Positions 51,011 through 63,673 of a stretch of 64,000 nt of DNA are shown piece by piece (the stretch's first letter is position 1; each line of letters begins with the position of its first letter). Source of the DNA: Chaetoceros tenuissimus (lineage: Eukaryota; Bacillariophyta; Thalassiosirophyceae; Chaetocerotales; Chaetocerotaceae); NCBI GenBank assembly GCA_021927905.1, contig BLLK01000020.1, forward strand, positions 2,046,001-2,110,000, written 5' to 3'. Below the pieces are notes generated by a model, which searched no databases, was not told where the DNA came from, and was given only the letters and a program-made list of their open reading frames with translations. Made by a program: the position numbers and the translations under genes.

Positions 51011-52898
51011 ATGGTGGTTTCTAATAAAAGAAGAGAAGGCCGGAGGAGCGATGGTCAGTTATTGCTGTCACTGTTGCTGATATTGTTTCCAATGATCCAT
51101 TTTGCTATCTACTTGTTTCCTGATGCCAAGGACAATGTCCATTCATCGCGGACTGGATCATACCTATTTCTTCAAAAAGCTATTCCAACTTTTAGAGGCA
51201 ATACTGACTTTAGTTCTCAGTATCATTCGTTGGATGGTGAAGATGGTGAAGAGGACACCCTTCTATTTGGTGATGATGACTACTACTCATCCACTAATTC
51301 TTTATATTCCATCAATGACATCGTTGCGGAAGAAATGCAAAATGAATCAAAAGTAGATGTTGCATTGGATTCAAATACTACAAGCGATATACTTGTCAAT
51401 GGTACTAAATCATCAAATATGACGCAAGAAGCGAGTACAGATATTTCCATACACGACAATGAGACTTTGAATTCGACAGAAGCTACTGCTGTAGAAACAT
51501 CCAATGAGATAAAACCAAACTCCGATTCAAATACTACAAGCGATATACTTGTCAATGGTACTAAATCATCAAATATGACGCAAGAAGCGAGCACAGATAT
51601 TTCCATGAACAATAATGAGACTTTGAATTCGACAGAAGCTACTGTTGTAGAAACAGCTCATGATGTTCTTGAGATAAATCCCAACTCCAACATCACACAA
51701 GATATTATAAACATCACGCATGTAAAAGAAGAATCTAAAATCGTAATACACATGAAGAAAGAAAGATATTGCAGAGAGCCATACTTCATAGGAAGACTCT
51801 CAGGTCCATCTCTTGCAAAAATTAAATGGGAGAAGCAATATTCAAGCAATGATACTATTGTTGCTGGGACTTACAGTGTTCCAACTTCTGAGCGCTATTT
51901 CATTGAAATAATTGTCATCATGTGTAAAGGACTTGATATGGATAAACCCTACCAGTCTAATTGTTTGGTAGAGCCATCACGTCATAGAATTACAGTTGAT
52001 GGGGCACATATTCTTGCATCTGCGGATGTGAAAAAGAATAGTGATGAAATTGGAAGATGGTACAAAACAGCAGAGAATATGACAAAAGCTCCACTCTTTA
52101 CTAGATATCAAGAACACAATTGTCGAGGGGGTGCAGCCTCACAGCCTCGGTGTCAAATTCCAGCAGATCTTTCGAGATTTGATCCGTACAGTTTTCGTCA
52201 CAAAAACACTGATTTTTCACTCGAAAAGACTTTAAAAGGAAAGAATGGAACAGTTTGTTTTGAAGGAGCGAGTCATGCGAGGTATTTGTCATTTGCTGCT
52301 GTGGATGTCATGGCGCCTCTCAAAAATAAAACTGATGTTGAAGCTGTTCCAACATATTTTAAACAACACACAAATAGAGCCAGAGGCTATAACCAAGACA
52401 AGATTGATTCCATCATTGCCAAAAATTGTACGAAAGTGGTAGTTGGGAGTGGGCAATGGGATTTGTACGGCAAAGGTACCTCATTCCGCGACTATGAAGC
52501 TTCCTTGACGAACGCAATGAAACTAATGAAGTCAGAGTTTGGCAAAAGGAATATTGACCTCTATTTTCGGTCTACCCAGTAAGTACAATCAGTTCATGTA
52601 AAGAATCCGATTTAGTTTCCCGCAATCGAATCTCACATGTACACAACTTTAACAAAGTTACAATCCTCTTGGAGATTTGAAGACAACTTGTCCACCAAGT
52701 GGAGATTTCAGAAATCCTCCTGTGATTGATATGTACAACAACATAACTAGAAGTTTGTGCAGTCAATTCAACATTTCATTTATAGATACACATGATATAA
52801 TAGGTATTATGTGGGATAGAGCTCCAGATTGGTGTCATTACACAGATGTTAGTGGCAAGATTGAAGCGGAATATATACTCGCAAAAATATATGAATGA
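51011..52898 (+). CDS. Type II membrane or secreted SGNH/PC-esterase-like protein
   Basis: Two exons (51011-52578, 52658-52898) encode 602 residues. A basic N-terminus is followed by a hydrophobic segment (LLLSLLLILFPMIHFAIYLF), a signal-anchor. The stalk is Asn/Thr/Ser-rich with many N-glycosylation sequons (NTT, NGT, NMT, NET, NST), and includes an in-frame duplication (separate entry). The C-terminal domain has CFEGASHARYL (block I-like), VVVGSGQWDLYG, RSTHYNP, and PDWCHYTD, where the Asp and His fit the catalytic pair of SGNH-fold acyl-esterases such as the PC-esterase/TBL group. A role in esterifying surface glycans is inferred. The intron lies just before the last part of the catalytic domain. 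Confidence 0.65.
51368..51679 (+). repeat. Tandem in-frame 156 bp duplication inside the SGNH-type gene
   Basis: Units start at 51368 and 51524. Over the first 133 bases I count about six differences by eye. Each unit encodes 52 residues rich in Asn-x-Thr/Ser sequons (starting DSNTTSDILVNGT). Seen directly. Confidence 0.9.
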
Positions 52899-52994
52899 AT
52901 TGGACCGTTTCGCAGCTAAAACGGCACTTTACCTAGGTACTGACAACAGTGTACAACATACTACTTTTGTAATCTAAAAATTCAAAAACAATGA

Positions 52995-54022
52995 CTACTG
53001 CGTTGTGCCATCTAGAACATATTTCAATATGAATCTTGCAACAATGTCAGGGCGCTCTTCGAAACATTGGTGACTACTTTCGTCAACAGTAATAAAATGT
53101 GAGTTTTGAAGAGTTTCGCTAAGATGGACTCCGGCCTGGACTGGAAAGATCATATCATTAGCGCCGTGAATGACCAAGGCTGGTGTCTACGTAAGTAGGA
53201 TATAATATGAATTCATTAGATCCAAGTTTTTGCATATATTGATCTGGAAAGTTGATTTCTCACCTTTATCTTTGAGGCTTCCTCAATGGATGCGTATTTT
53301 TGCTGTCTATAGTATGCCTTGCAAAATTCCATCGAGTTACTGTTAGATATTTCTAGGGATGAGTTCCTCAATTTATCATGATGATTTGGATGAACAGCTG
53401 CATTGAAGAAGCTATTACTTAATGAAGGTTGCAATCGATTCAGAATGAAAGTTGGTAGAATTTTGAATATAACATGTCCGCCATCTTTTGCCAATGCCGC
53501 TGGACCCCCTTTCAATGCACCTCCAATTAGTATAATGCCTGCTATCCGAGAATGAATCTGCGGCGAGTTGAGTAGCTGAATGACCTGGCTACAACCGTGA
53601 CTATGTGCAACAAGATGAAGAGGGGATGATGACTCTGATTGCTTGATCTGTGAGCAAACAATCTTTAAGTCAGTAATTAGATTTTCAGTTGAAAAGGCAT
53701 ACCAATCAGATGAAGGATGTCGCGACTCTCCGCAACCTAATTGATCGAAGGAATAAAAGTTCATTTTCGATGGAATGCCTTCTTTTTTCTGTGAATTGAC
53801 TTCAGGAATTCCATGCTGACAATGATTCTTCATGGATTCTATCAAATTATTGTACTGCATTGAAGCAGCGCAGGATCCATGTATGAACAAAAGATTGCTC
53901 GCTGGAAGCTTTGTGTTACCATTTTGTATTTTGCAGCTGGTTTTCTTGCAAAAGATGACGCGACCAGCTCTTATTTCAACCTTCTTTTCACTGTCAACGC
54001 AACTCTCGCAGAAGAAATCCAT
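52995..54022 (-). CDS. Alpha/beta-hydrolase-fold protein
   Basis: Two minus-strand exons (54022-53264, 53186-52995) encode 316 residues. The fold is clear: an oxyanion region (LLFIHGSCAAS), a nucleophile elbow (LVAHSHGCSQ, Ser with A-H-S-H-G, where the first Gly of G-x-S-x-G is Ala), an acid in HGANDMIFPVQAG, and the catalytic His in DESSHQCFEERPD. All three catalytic residues are present, so the protein is probably active. There is no signal peptide. Substrate cannot be assigned; relatives include esterases and epoxide-hydrolase-like enzymes. It is divergent from the LOV gene, 274 bp away. Confidence 0.78.
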
Positions 54023-54296
54023 ATTATGTATTTTATATTTTTATTTTACTTGAAGAAACTAAAGACTAGAAAAGAAATGAATTCTGTGCATTCCAAAGTT
54101 GTTCAATGTGTGATGTGTGGCTTCTTTTTCCAGAATTCCCCCTTCTTGGGGGCATTGGGAAAAGACACATACGAGTACTCAAGAAAATTGATGTCAGTGG
54201 TGATACGAGATGATGTCAAACAACAAGAGGGAGAACAGTTTCCAGTTGAGGTAAAAATCCGTTTCATATGATCATAGTAAAAGTTATACAGTTATC

Positions 54297-55050
54297 ATGG
54301 TGACAATGCCAGATATGAGCAAAGCAGGCCTCTTGGAGTGGCTAAGGAATCTTTTAGGAGAATCTAATGAGGAAGAGGCAGCAGAAAGAACGGCAAGAAC
54401 ATTTGATCCATCCAAAGATCTCAATGAAAAAGATCATCTACTCATTGACATGCTCAATAGTCCAGGGCATGAAGATGTTTGCTACTGTATTTGTGATCCT
54501 GATAAGGATGACTGTCCAATCATTTTCTCTTCTGACGGATTTTGCTCGTTTACTGGATACTCGCACCAGGAAATCGAAGGACGCAACTGTCGCTTCCTTC
54601 AAGTGAGTAATAGTGATTTGTCATTTGCTGAATGAAATTATTATATCGGCGTGTATTCTAACTTTTCAGTATTAAATTCTAACTATAGGGCGCTGAGACG
54701 AAAAGAGAAGATGTTGATATTATCAGAAACGCAATAAAAGAAGAAAAAGAAGCTAATGTAAATTTACTAAATTACCGTAAGGATGGGAGTCAATTCATCA
54801 ACCAATTTTTCTTGGCACCCTTACATTCTCGTGACGATGAGAAAAAAGTTGCATACTACATCGGAGTCCAATGCAGTGTTGATTCGAGTAGTCCTGGCCA
54901 GATGCCAAAGAATCAAGGTAAGCTTGGGAATGAGAGAATAGTTGTATTTTCTTTCTTTAAAATCATTGAATATGGAATATGAATGCTGAGACAAAATCTA
55001 ATGCTTGTTACCATAAAGGCTGGGTCTATACTCAAGGTAATCATGTTTAA
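54297..55050 (+). CDS. Stand-alone LOV (PAS) photoreceptor-type protein
   Basis: Three exons (54297-54602, 54689-54917, 55019-55050) encode 188 residues. The PAS core begins near residue 60. FCSFTGYSHQEIEGRNCRFLQ, split by the first intron just after FLQ, carries the flavin-reactive Cys (Cys98) in the canonical G-R-N-C-R-F-L-Q context. LLNYRKDGSQF and YYIGVQCSVD follow, as in LOV domains, so FMN photochemistry is expected. The N-terminal helix (EWLRNLLGESNEEEAAERTA) and a short C-terminal tail flank it. No bZIP, kinase, F-box or other effector is present. It differs from aureochromes (no DNA-binding domain) and phototropins. The last exon has 10 codons before the stop. Light sensing is inferred from the active Cys. 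Confidence 0.83.
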
Positions 55051-55751
55051 CTATTTTGAATATACATTTTCTTTGAAGTAAAGTCAAGGGAACCCATTTA
55101 AAAAGCTCAGGGCATTATGTACGAGGGAAAGCAATAATTGAAAATTACAAGAACATTGAATCCATTTCACGTCTAAGAAAGTATTAAACTGGATGTGCAG
55201 TGGTTACTACATAAAATAAAAGACACTGAATGAAAAAATATACAGTATGATCATCTACGCCAAAGTTGATGTTGATCCATCCAAATATTGGATTAAGTTC
55301 AAGTACCCTTCCCCTAGCTATGAATATGTCGACTAAGGAATTAATTTATTAAATTTTCTAGCTGTTGTTTTTCGATCTACGAGAGTGAGTTTTGGATTAC
55401 TTAGATCTGAATCTGAATGCAGTTTTGTTTGATATATCGTACCAATGACGAGGTATCTTCGCATATATCTCTTTTCTTGTCTTTTCTATGTGTCTTTAAT
55501 TTGGAGGAAAATAAAAGGGAAGGGAAAGGGAGAAGGAGAGGGATATGTATCCATCAACCACACCTGAATATTACAATATTACATTATTTCAATAACCTTA
55601 GAGTCAAAGTAACCTCCAACCGACCAATTAAAAACAAATTGTAGTCTGTTTGAAAAGGTATCTATTGAAAAGTACAAGAGCTCAGTTTTTGGCATAGAAA
55701 TTTTGATCGCAGGGTGAAAAGCGAAGGATTGAGAATCATTGACTTTTTGTA
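55051..55751. other. Intergenic region of 701 bp
   Basis: Lies between the LOV and NUP205 genes. It has a purine-rich run near 55512-55544 (AAGGGAAGGGAAAGGGAGAAGG). No ORF, tRNA or repeat family is supported. Confidence 0.4.
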
Positions 55752-58700
55752 ATGGTTTTTTCATTTGGTGGTGCATCAACACCAGCGCCTGCACCATCAA
55801 CAGGTGCTTCAGCGGCAGCGACTGGAGGTTTTTCATTTGGATCTTCAACTACCTCAGCTCCGACAGCAAATAGTAACACGGGTGGCTTTTCGTCAGTAGG
55901 AGTATCAACAAACACAAATACAAACAATGCGGTTAATTCTGGAAGTAATTTGACCATACCTGTATTTTCGGAAGTATTTCCAAATCTTGCAGCACATACT
56001 CACGTGGAGTCAATATTAAAAGAAATGAATGATCCATCTATTCAACATACAGATCTTTTGCTCAACGGTCAAAATCTGATTCATATCTTGAGTAACGGTG
56101 ACAAAACATTTGGTGGTCTACTATCAAAGCCTCGGGTTATTAAATGTGACGCAACTGGAGGTTTGGGGAGCAGCACAAATAACCCAACATCTGTCATTTT
56201 GCCCAATGAAAGCACTCCAATTCCTCTTCCTCCATCTATACTCAATACTATTCAAACAATTTCCAGCATGCTTCATGTTCCATTGGAACAAGCAGCATCT
56301 TTGTATAAATCTTGTATCTTGGACACTTTAGAGAGTGGATGTGATCAAACTCTTGGGGATGAATATACAACGCTTTACTTTCAGAAGAGACACCAAAGAC
56401 CTAATTCATTGGGGAGTAGTTTTGTCGATAAGTCCATTGAATTTCACGATTCATTGGGATGCTATTATTCTACGAAAACCGATGACAGCAGTGATGACAT
56501 TATCAAAAAGGCAATGAATCTATATTTCTTGGAAAGAGGAATGACACTACATACAATTGAAATGCTTATACAATACCGACTCTCGGCTCTTGAAGCACTA
56601 CAAGGCGGGAAACAAAATGAATTGGACTTTGAGTTGGCAGAAATTGTTTTAAAAGCTACCAATCAACTTTTTGATTTGGGTCTTGTGAAAAATATAGTAA
56701 AATATATTGAAGAGATGACCAAACAGAATGAAATTCTCAAGAAGAAAATATGCGATGCTCTTGACAAGAGAGACATTGAGAAAAATAATGGTGGAGATTT
56801 TGCAAGGAATCAGACTACCTCTACATTTGGTGGTGGGGCCTTCTCTCAGCCCCTGCAACAGCAGGCACTGGCTCCAGTGGTCACAGATGCCGATTATGCA
56901 ATGTACGATTATACTTTAGAGCAGCGTCAACAAGCATGTAGATGCCTATTCTACCTCGCATACCATACACAACTCGATATTCAAGAAGTCATATGCATCA
57001 TCGATTTGATTCAAGATCTAACTAATGGCGAAAAGGTAGGGCTGGGATCTGGTTTACCTACTTTGGATCCAGTTCGCGATGTTACTGATCCGTATGTTAT
57101 TACTTCGGCTGAGGATAGTCGCAGCATGTCTGATGGAAGCTTTAGTAATATGAGAGGGAATACTTCTGCCCCACCTCAGCCGACTAAAACAACAAAGAAT
57201 CATCAGCAATGGAAAGAGGAGTTACTGAAATCTTTGTGGAGCGTAAGAGGACTGACAAAGGCCACTGTAACTACGGCACATGCAGACTATCGTGGTAAAT
57301 ATCTATACCATTCGATGACCCTTGATAGCCATAACACTCAGGGAAGCGCTTCTGTGAAGTCTGTGGATGGGGGTAAACCACAACTCTTGGAAGGTGTTTC
57401 TTCTCTTATCATGGCACTCATTTGTTCTTTCGATGGAAAGAATACGTTGGTGGGAAGAGCATTAGATAGTAACAATCACGTTATCATCAACACTGAAAAT
57501 AAGATCCTGCCTTTGGACATCATTCAAAATATTGAACAGATTCTCAAACCAATTATTGATAGACTGGACCCAAGTAGTACCTCTTTTGCCAATTGGAAAC
57601 GTCAAGATATTGCAGGCATGTTATCTGCTTCATTTGCACTACTCATAAGGCCCGCGTTGGAAACATCAGCATCTCCAAGTTCCCAATCTGGGGCTGGACT
57701 TGAATTTTTGAAGGATGTTTTCCGATCTTGTTTAGAAAGTCCAACGATTGTGAAATCAATCACATTCGCCCGGGCATCATTGATTCCATGTCTAGGAGAT
57801 ATGTCTATGAAATCATCGTCACCAACGTTAGACAACGACTTTTCGTTCTACATGTCAGTAATCTCAGATTTCACGTCCCAATATTTAGACGCCATCTGCT
57901 CCTTCGGAGATTTGCCTGTATCGAGACAGAAATGGATGCATCAAGAAGAAGACGAACTTCAGCTTAGGTATGTTCAAGAGAAACAGAGAAAACAATTAGA
58001 AGAGTGGTCAGGAAAAATCTATAATGCGACTGTCCTTCCAACTGAGGTCGATATCTCGAAGAGACCGGATTGCTTGGATGATATTATTGCTCTTGCAGTT
58101 CATATATGTACTCTATGCCCTGACTGTTCGCACAAGTTTTGGACTGTCACTGAAATTTCAGACGATGTGGAAGAAAAGACCGTTTATCGACTACTTCCAA
58201 GTTTGGCGTTGAAGAAATTAGAAAAGGCGCACATGAAAGATCCGTCACTTTTGGCAGTATATGCGTCATTCCTAAGCGCACTTTCTTTCACTAATGATCT
58301 GAATGATGTTGCAATAGGGAATAATGGTGCATCTGCAATTTTTGATTGGATTAATGAGAACGCTCGTCTGAAGTCTTCTCCAACATCCTATAATGCCTCA
58401 AAGCATGTAAATTGGCAGTACCTACTCTATTCAATTCAATGGTATACTGATAAATTGAGTGTGTCTGATAATGAGAATGGTAATAGCACTTGGAGCAATT
58501 TAGAAGAGCAGAGTAAGCAAACGTCCACCTCCAATTCAGACAACACTTCATATTACTACGGTGCAGATGATAACTCCTCCAAATATTCGACATCGGCAAA
58601 CGAGAAGAAAATTGACTCTTTATCGAATACATCAAGTAGTCTTCCTTCAACGTCACAGAAAAAGGAATTGGACGAAAAAAGTAATATGATCCTATCATCA

Positions 58701-61700
58701 TTTCTAGTGCTTTTATCACAAGTTGCTTTGAGATCAGAAGAATGTAGGAGAAAGATACTATCCATGAAGATGAAGTCTCGCAATAGTAGACAGAATTCAT
58801 TTGCGGAAGAAGATGATGTAATTAGTATTCTCTTTGATCTCATGATGACACCAATTTCACACACTTTAAAAGGCCTTGTCCTTTCGACTATTTCAAACTT
58901 TATCGTTCCACCATCGAAACAAAACCAGACAGCAGAAATACAGGACGACTATAAAGCAGTCGTCATGAAATGTTGGGAAATGCTTGAATCGAGTCAAATT
59001 ATCCCAATTGCAAAACTAGGCCAATACTCCCCTCTAGCTAATAGCAATATTCCTTCTTACAGCCAATCCTCGTCGACATCAGAGAAGGTAAGTGTGAAGA
59101 GGCTTTACACATTTCGATTGTGATATTTTCTGATGATTGCTTTTCTCCACAGAACAATTGGTTGCCACCAAGTGAGCAGTTTGGGATTATATATGACTTG
59201 GAATATATAGAGGCTAAGAAAGGAATCTACTCAACTACGGAAGGATTCTTGAAATTATTAGCTGCTCTTTTTTCTTCAGACATAATTCCAAGTGACCTAG
59301 GTAGTTCATGGCGACCTCAACAAGGTTGTGCTCCTTACATTGAATATGTGACAGACTTCCTTCTTCCTAGAATATTTCAGTCTGAGAATCAAAATTCTTT
59401 GTATTTCGCTTCCCCTGCTGACAAATTTCGTTTGATATCAAGATCACTGGAAGCTGTTGATGCAGTATTATGTGGATATTCATCACTCGAAACAAATACA
59501 CCTCGTTCTGTCAGTCCTCCTGGGCTCATCACAGAAAACTCGTTAAGCAAAGATCCATCAACCGGAGTAGAGCTCTCTCCTTTAAAAACTATTAAAATAT
59601 CAGGAAAAGCGGCCAAGGCGAGGAAACTGCAGAATGAAATTAGATCTGGCCCATTTAAACTGGTAGCGCCTGCGTTGGTGTCCTTTACTGATCAGTCAGT
59701 CACCGAAGACGAAACTTTATACGATCATTCAAAAGAAATGATGCAAGTTTCGCAAAAGCAAAGTGATGTCAATGGGCAGTTGACCGTACAATCTATACCA
59801 AGACCGAAGTCATCTGGCTATACTGTACTATCGGAGATTTTGTCCTCAGTGAGCTCATTTTCGGACTTCCTCGTTGAGATCCTCGTTGAAAGTACTTTGT
59901 CAGATGGTATTTCTCCTCTTTCTGACAAGATTTTAGACGCTCTGTTTGGGGAGACTTCTCCATCTTTTGACTCGGCAAAAATCGGTCGTGATGCGATTCT
60001 GAACGATGGAAAGAGACCCGTATCTATGTTGACACTTGACTCGATGGAATCAGATTTTAGAGCTTTATACATGGATCAGCTTTTACCTGAACCTAGTGAA
60101 GAAAGTAATATCGATACATGCTCTGAAAATAATATTCTTACGACCAGCAGAAGAGACACATGTTTCTGGAGAGAATCATGTTTGTATCTTGCTCTCAAGA
60201 TATTTTGTGCCGCAGGCGCAAGGACGGAGCTATTTCTACGAAGTCATAGCGACAACTTTGTTACGTTTGTTCCTACTATGCGTTTCCAAAAGAGGGATTT
60301 TGGTTATAATCAACCTCCTCATATCAAAAATTTTCATCTTCTCCACCTGGAAAGAAAACTCGTAGAGAAAACCGTCTCTTTGCGAAAACAGCCAGGTAGT
60401 GAGTCATTTCTGTCTCTCGTTTCTCAACTAGTTGGGTACCAGTCATCTTCTTTACCTTCCGAGAATGGCATCGGTTTAATGGCGATGAGTTTACTGAAAT
60501 TCATTGGCACGGTGTCCCCGCCAACCGATTTCACACGTTCCGTCTTCGGATTTGCAAACAATGTAGATGGAGCTGTTGTTTCATCCTTTTCAAGTCGGGT
60601 TGCTATGATTCCTTTACTGAAAGAAATTCCAAGTGAAATCGATCTTTGCGACACAATTCTATCTATGGTGATTGATAGTATTGTTGATATCAGAGACTCC
60701 AAACAAGAATTTGCGAAGGTGCTACTTGGAATATCATCTCGTACTATTGACCAGCAAAGGGAATTTATGAAGAGATCCTCAGAAGGAACCGAAGTCGATC
60801 TTTATCATGGCCACAACCTTTTAGACACGATACTTGATCTCTTGTCTAGTCTCGAATTCGTCATAGATTCAATCACGGCACCACTTGCATCAAAATGTTT
60901 TCAAATTATATACCATCTCTGCAAATGGACCAGTAATGATGATTTGAGAAGAGGCAGATTATGTACTATGACCAAATTGCGAAGATCGGGATTCTGGCAA
61001 TATCAACTAATGAGATTTTTAGCTAGTTCGGCAAATTCTCAATGCTTACTTGAGCTTGTCCTTTCGAATTCTCCTGTTCACCATCAGTTTGGAGGAGAAA
61101 AAGACTTCTTGCTTACTCAAAGAGATAGTAGTCTTCTTCACAGTATATCCTGGCTACTTAAGGGTACATCTTACGAGTTACATGCTTTAGTGGGTGGTGT
61201 TGATTTTTCAGAGGTGGAATTCTACACATCCGCTTCTCACCCAGGACTTTGCCGTCAGTTCCTGGAAATTTTGTTGAGCAAAGAAACAAATGTACTTCTA
61301 AATGCTCTTCAAAACATTCCACTCTCAAAACCCCTCCATTTGGGAACCGAATTGCTTCGTAATAGACCTTCGAAAAGAAACATGGAATACGCATCTTATC
61401 AAATGAATGGAGTAGGTGAGGTGTTCCAGGGATTTACCCTCATTAATGAGTCCAAGTTGTGTGAAAATTTGAAAATGTACGGTGACAGTAACAATCTTGA
61501 CAAGGCAAAGCTTTGGTGTTCAGCATGGAACAGTTACGTGCACTTCGTGTGTGGATCTTCCCATTTTGCCAATGCCTGGACTTTTCTTTCATCGACAATT
61601 TTCTCTTCTTGTGGAAGCATTCTCTTGACAGATTACAACATTCATCATGGATCTGTATACGATGGAGAATGCGCGAAGAATATCCTGCTGACACTCTTAA

Positions 61701-63595
61701 AAATCTTTGAAACGAAGAAAAGTTCTACTTTTGGTGACGGAAGACTCGACATTGGTTCTATACACGCTCTGTCAACAGCTTGTATACCACTATCGAATTA
61801 CATTCTTCAACTGCATCTATCGAATCGTGACGAAATCCCTGTTTCTGTGAGCAACGAAGATCTTTTATCCATCGTCCAATCTCTAATCAGTGCTATGTCA
61901 TCTTCAACCCATCATGATGATTTCACTGAAGGATTAGGCGAGGAAATGCTTTTGATTTACTCAATGATTATCTCTTCGATTCTCGAGTCAAATACTGCTT
62001 TGTCTATCAATAAAGCTCAGGATATGTCTTCACAAGCCAAATTCATGGACGATGTGATACGTGTGTGTACTGCTCTTACTAAACTCAGTATCAAAAGAGG
62101 TATAGATAATGCTGAGAAGTTCACGTACGTTAGTGAAACAGCCCAATCTTGTCTTTCCTCGATACTAAGATGGCTTGATAGTCTCTTCCTACACACTGAC
62201 CAAACATTACAGTCAAGTTTGATCTACAAAATATTTACAAGTCACCAATCTGCGAATTCATGGTTTGCTCAACTCGTAGACAGTATCGACAGTGGAAATA
62301 TTGCACTCACTGACCTTCTTGAAAGTATCGCATGCTGTAATGGAGGAACAGATCTACTTGTAGAAACTGGAATTACGAAAAAAATCTTGTCAATTGGCAG
62401 TCTCTATAGGAGCTCAATTGTCAGTGCACAGATGAAATATGGGCATGAAGAGTCTCAATACCCTGAATTCCTAGCGGAGCATATTTCGCTTTTGAATATG
62501 ATGTTTGCATCTGCAACATCTGAATACACACTACAAAGATTAGTGAATGATGCATCTACTTTTGTTCATGTTCACATTGAAAGCTTCGAGGATGCATTCA
62601 AGAATTATCCACGAAACGAGGGGCTGTTAGAGGACTTCATGAGAACCATTGTTTTCATTTCATCACCTTCTAAGCAAAATTGTAAAACAGACCTGCATCG
62701 TGTCTTGGATGAGAAGAGTCTCATCCGGATTAGAAATTTAACTTCCCAGTTTTCAATGCACATACTTCAACATCCATTTCCTGAATTTCTTTTGCCATAT
62801 CTTCCTAGATCTGTGTCAACACTTGGAAATCAGGAGCAAGTTGGTAATTGGTGGGATGCAATACCGGAGGAAAAGGACAAGTCTGGTCTTGATTCCTTTG
62901 TGTTGCCTTATCCTCCTTGTGGAAACTCCTTTTCTTCCATGGCAACTACAGACGATACAAAGAAAATGCCATGGACACTGAAACTGTACAATCATGTTGT
63001 ACAAGCGTTCAAGTGCGCGGATCTATCGCTCTCTTTTCTTTTAAATTCATCTTCAGATATTGAATTTACATCTCTTGCGATATCACTTCATCGTTCTATA
63101 GAGGCACTTTTTGTAAGTCAAATATTGTTCATGATTCAAATTTTGTGTTCACCATTCTCACTCGTGTTGAAAAAATAGGCTATCGACTCGAGATTATCAA
63201 TATTGAAAGGGAATGACGGTATAACATCAATGATGACATTTACGAACATCACCGACGATAATAATATTGACCATGTCAGGATTGCAAGAGAGTTAGAAAT
63301 GAATTCGCTCCAGGCTATTATGGAATCACTCTCAACTATAGTCCCGAAACTTCTACTGACTATCAAGGAATCAACATCGCATACCTTTGCATCTCTTCAA
63401 AATCGCTCATACACAACGTCAATCCATGCTTTGAAGTCAAGCTCAAAACTCCTCTATGATGTTTTGAATGATGAGAGCATAAAGCATGTCATACAAAAAT
63501 GTGACTCTTTGGAATTTAAAGTTTCGCCTTCATCTCTGTTTGATGTTATTAACGACTCAAAGAATGCGTTGGCCATGATTCTTCAAAGGCAATAA
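55752..63595 (+). CDS. NUP205: Nucleoporin NUP205/NUP192 homologue with an FG-type N-terminus
   Basis: Three exons (55752-59087, 59153-63112, 63179-63595) encode about 2570 residues. The length and all-helical scaffold match the inner-ring NUP192/205 class (human 2012, yeast 1683). A diagnostic match lies near residues 1720-1830: FQIIYHLCKWTSNDD, then LLHSISWLLKGTSYELHAL, equivalent to human CYQVIYQLCACSD and MLNQMSWLMKTASIELRV. DKFRLISRSLEAVDAVL (about 1215) also recalls the family. The first 50 residues carry FSFG and GGFSF repeats in a Ser/Thr/Gly/Ala-rich context, and TSTFGGGAFSQP occurs near 355. The protein forms part of the nuclear pore inner ring. An FG-rich N-terminus is not a feature I know for NUP205. 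NUP188 is the main alternative. Confidence 0.78.
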
Positions 63596-63673
63596 TTTTG
63601 AAGAAATTCCAAATGTTTATTTTATAAGCTACTCGTAGCTAAGCTAATCAGGGACAAAACAGAATTTGGGATT

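Noticed and set aside
53879-54271. Plus-strand frame of 130 codons upstream of the LOV gene
   Set aside because: It overlaps the alpha/beta hydrolase on the opposite strand, and joining it to the LOV frame through the available acceptor runs into a stop.
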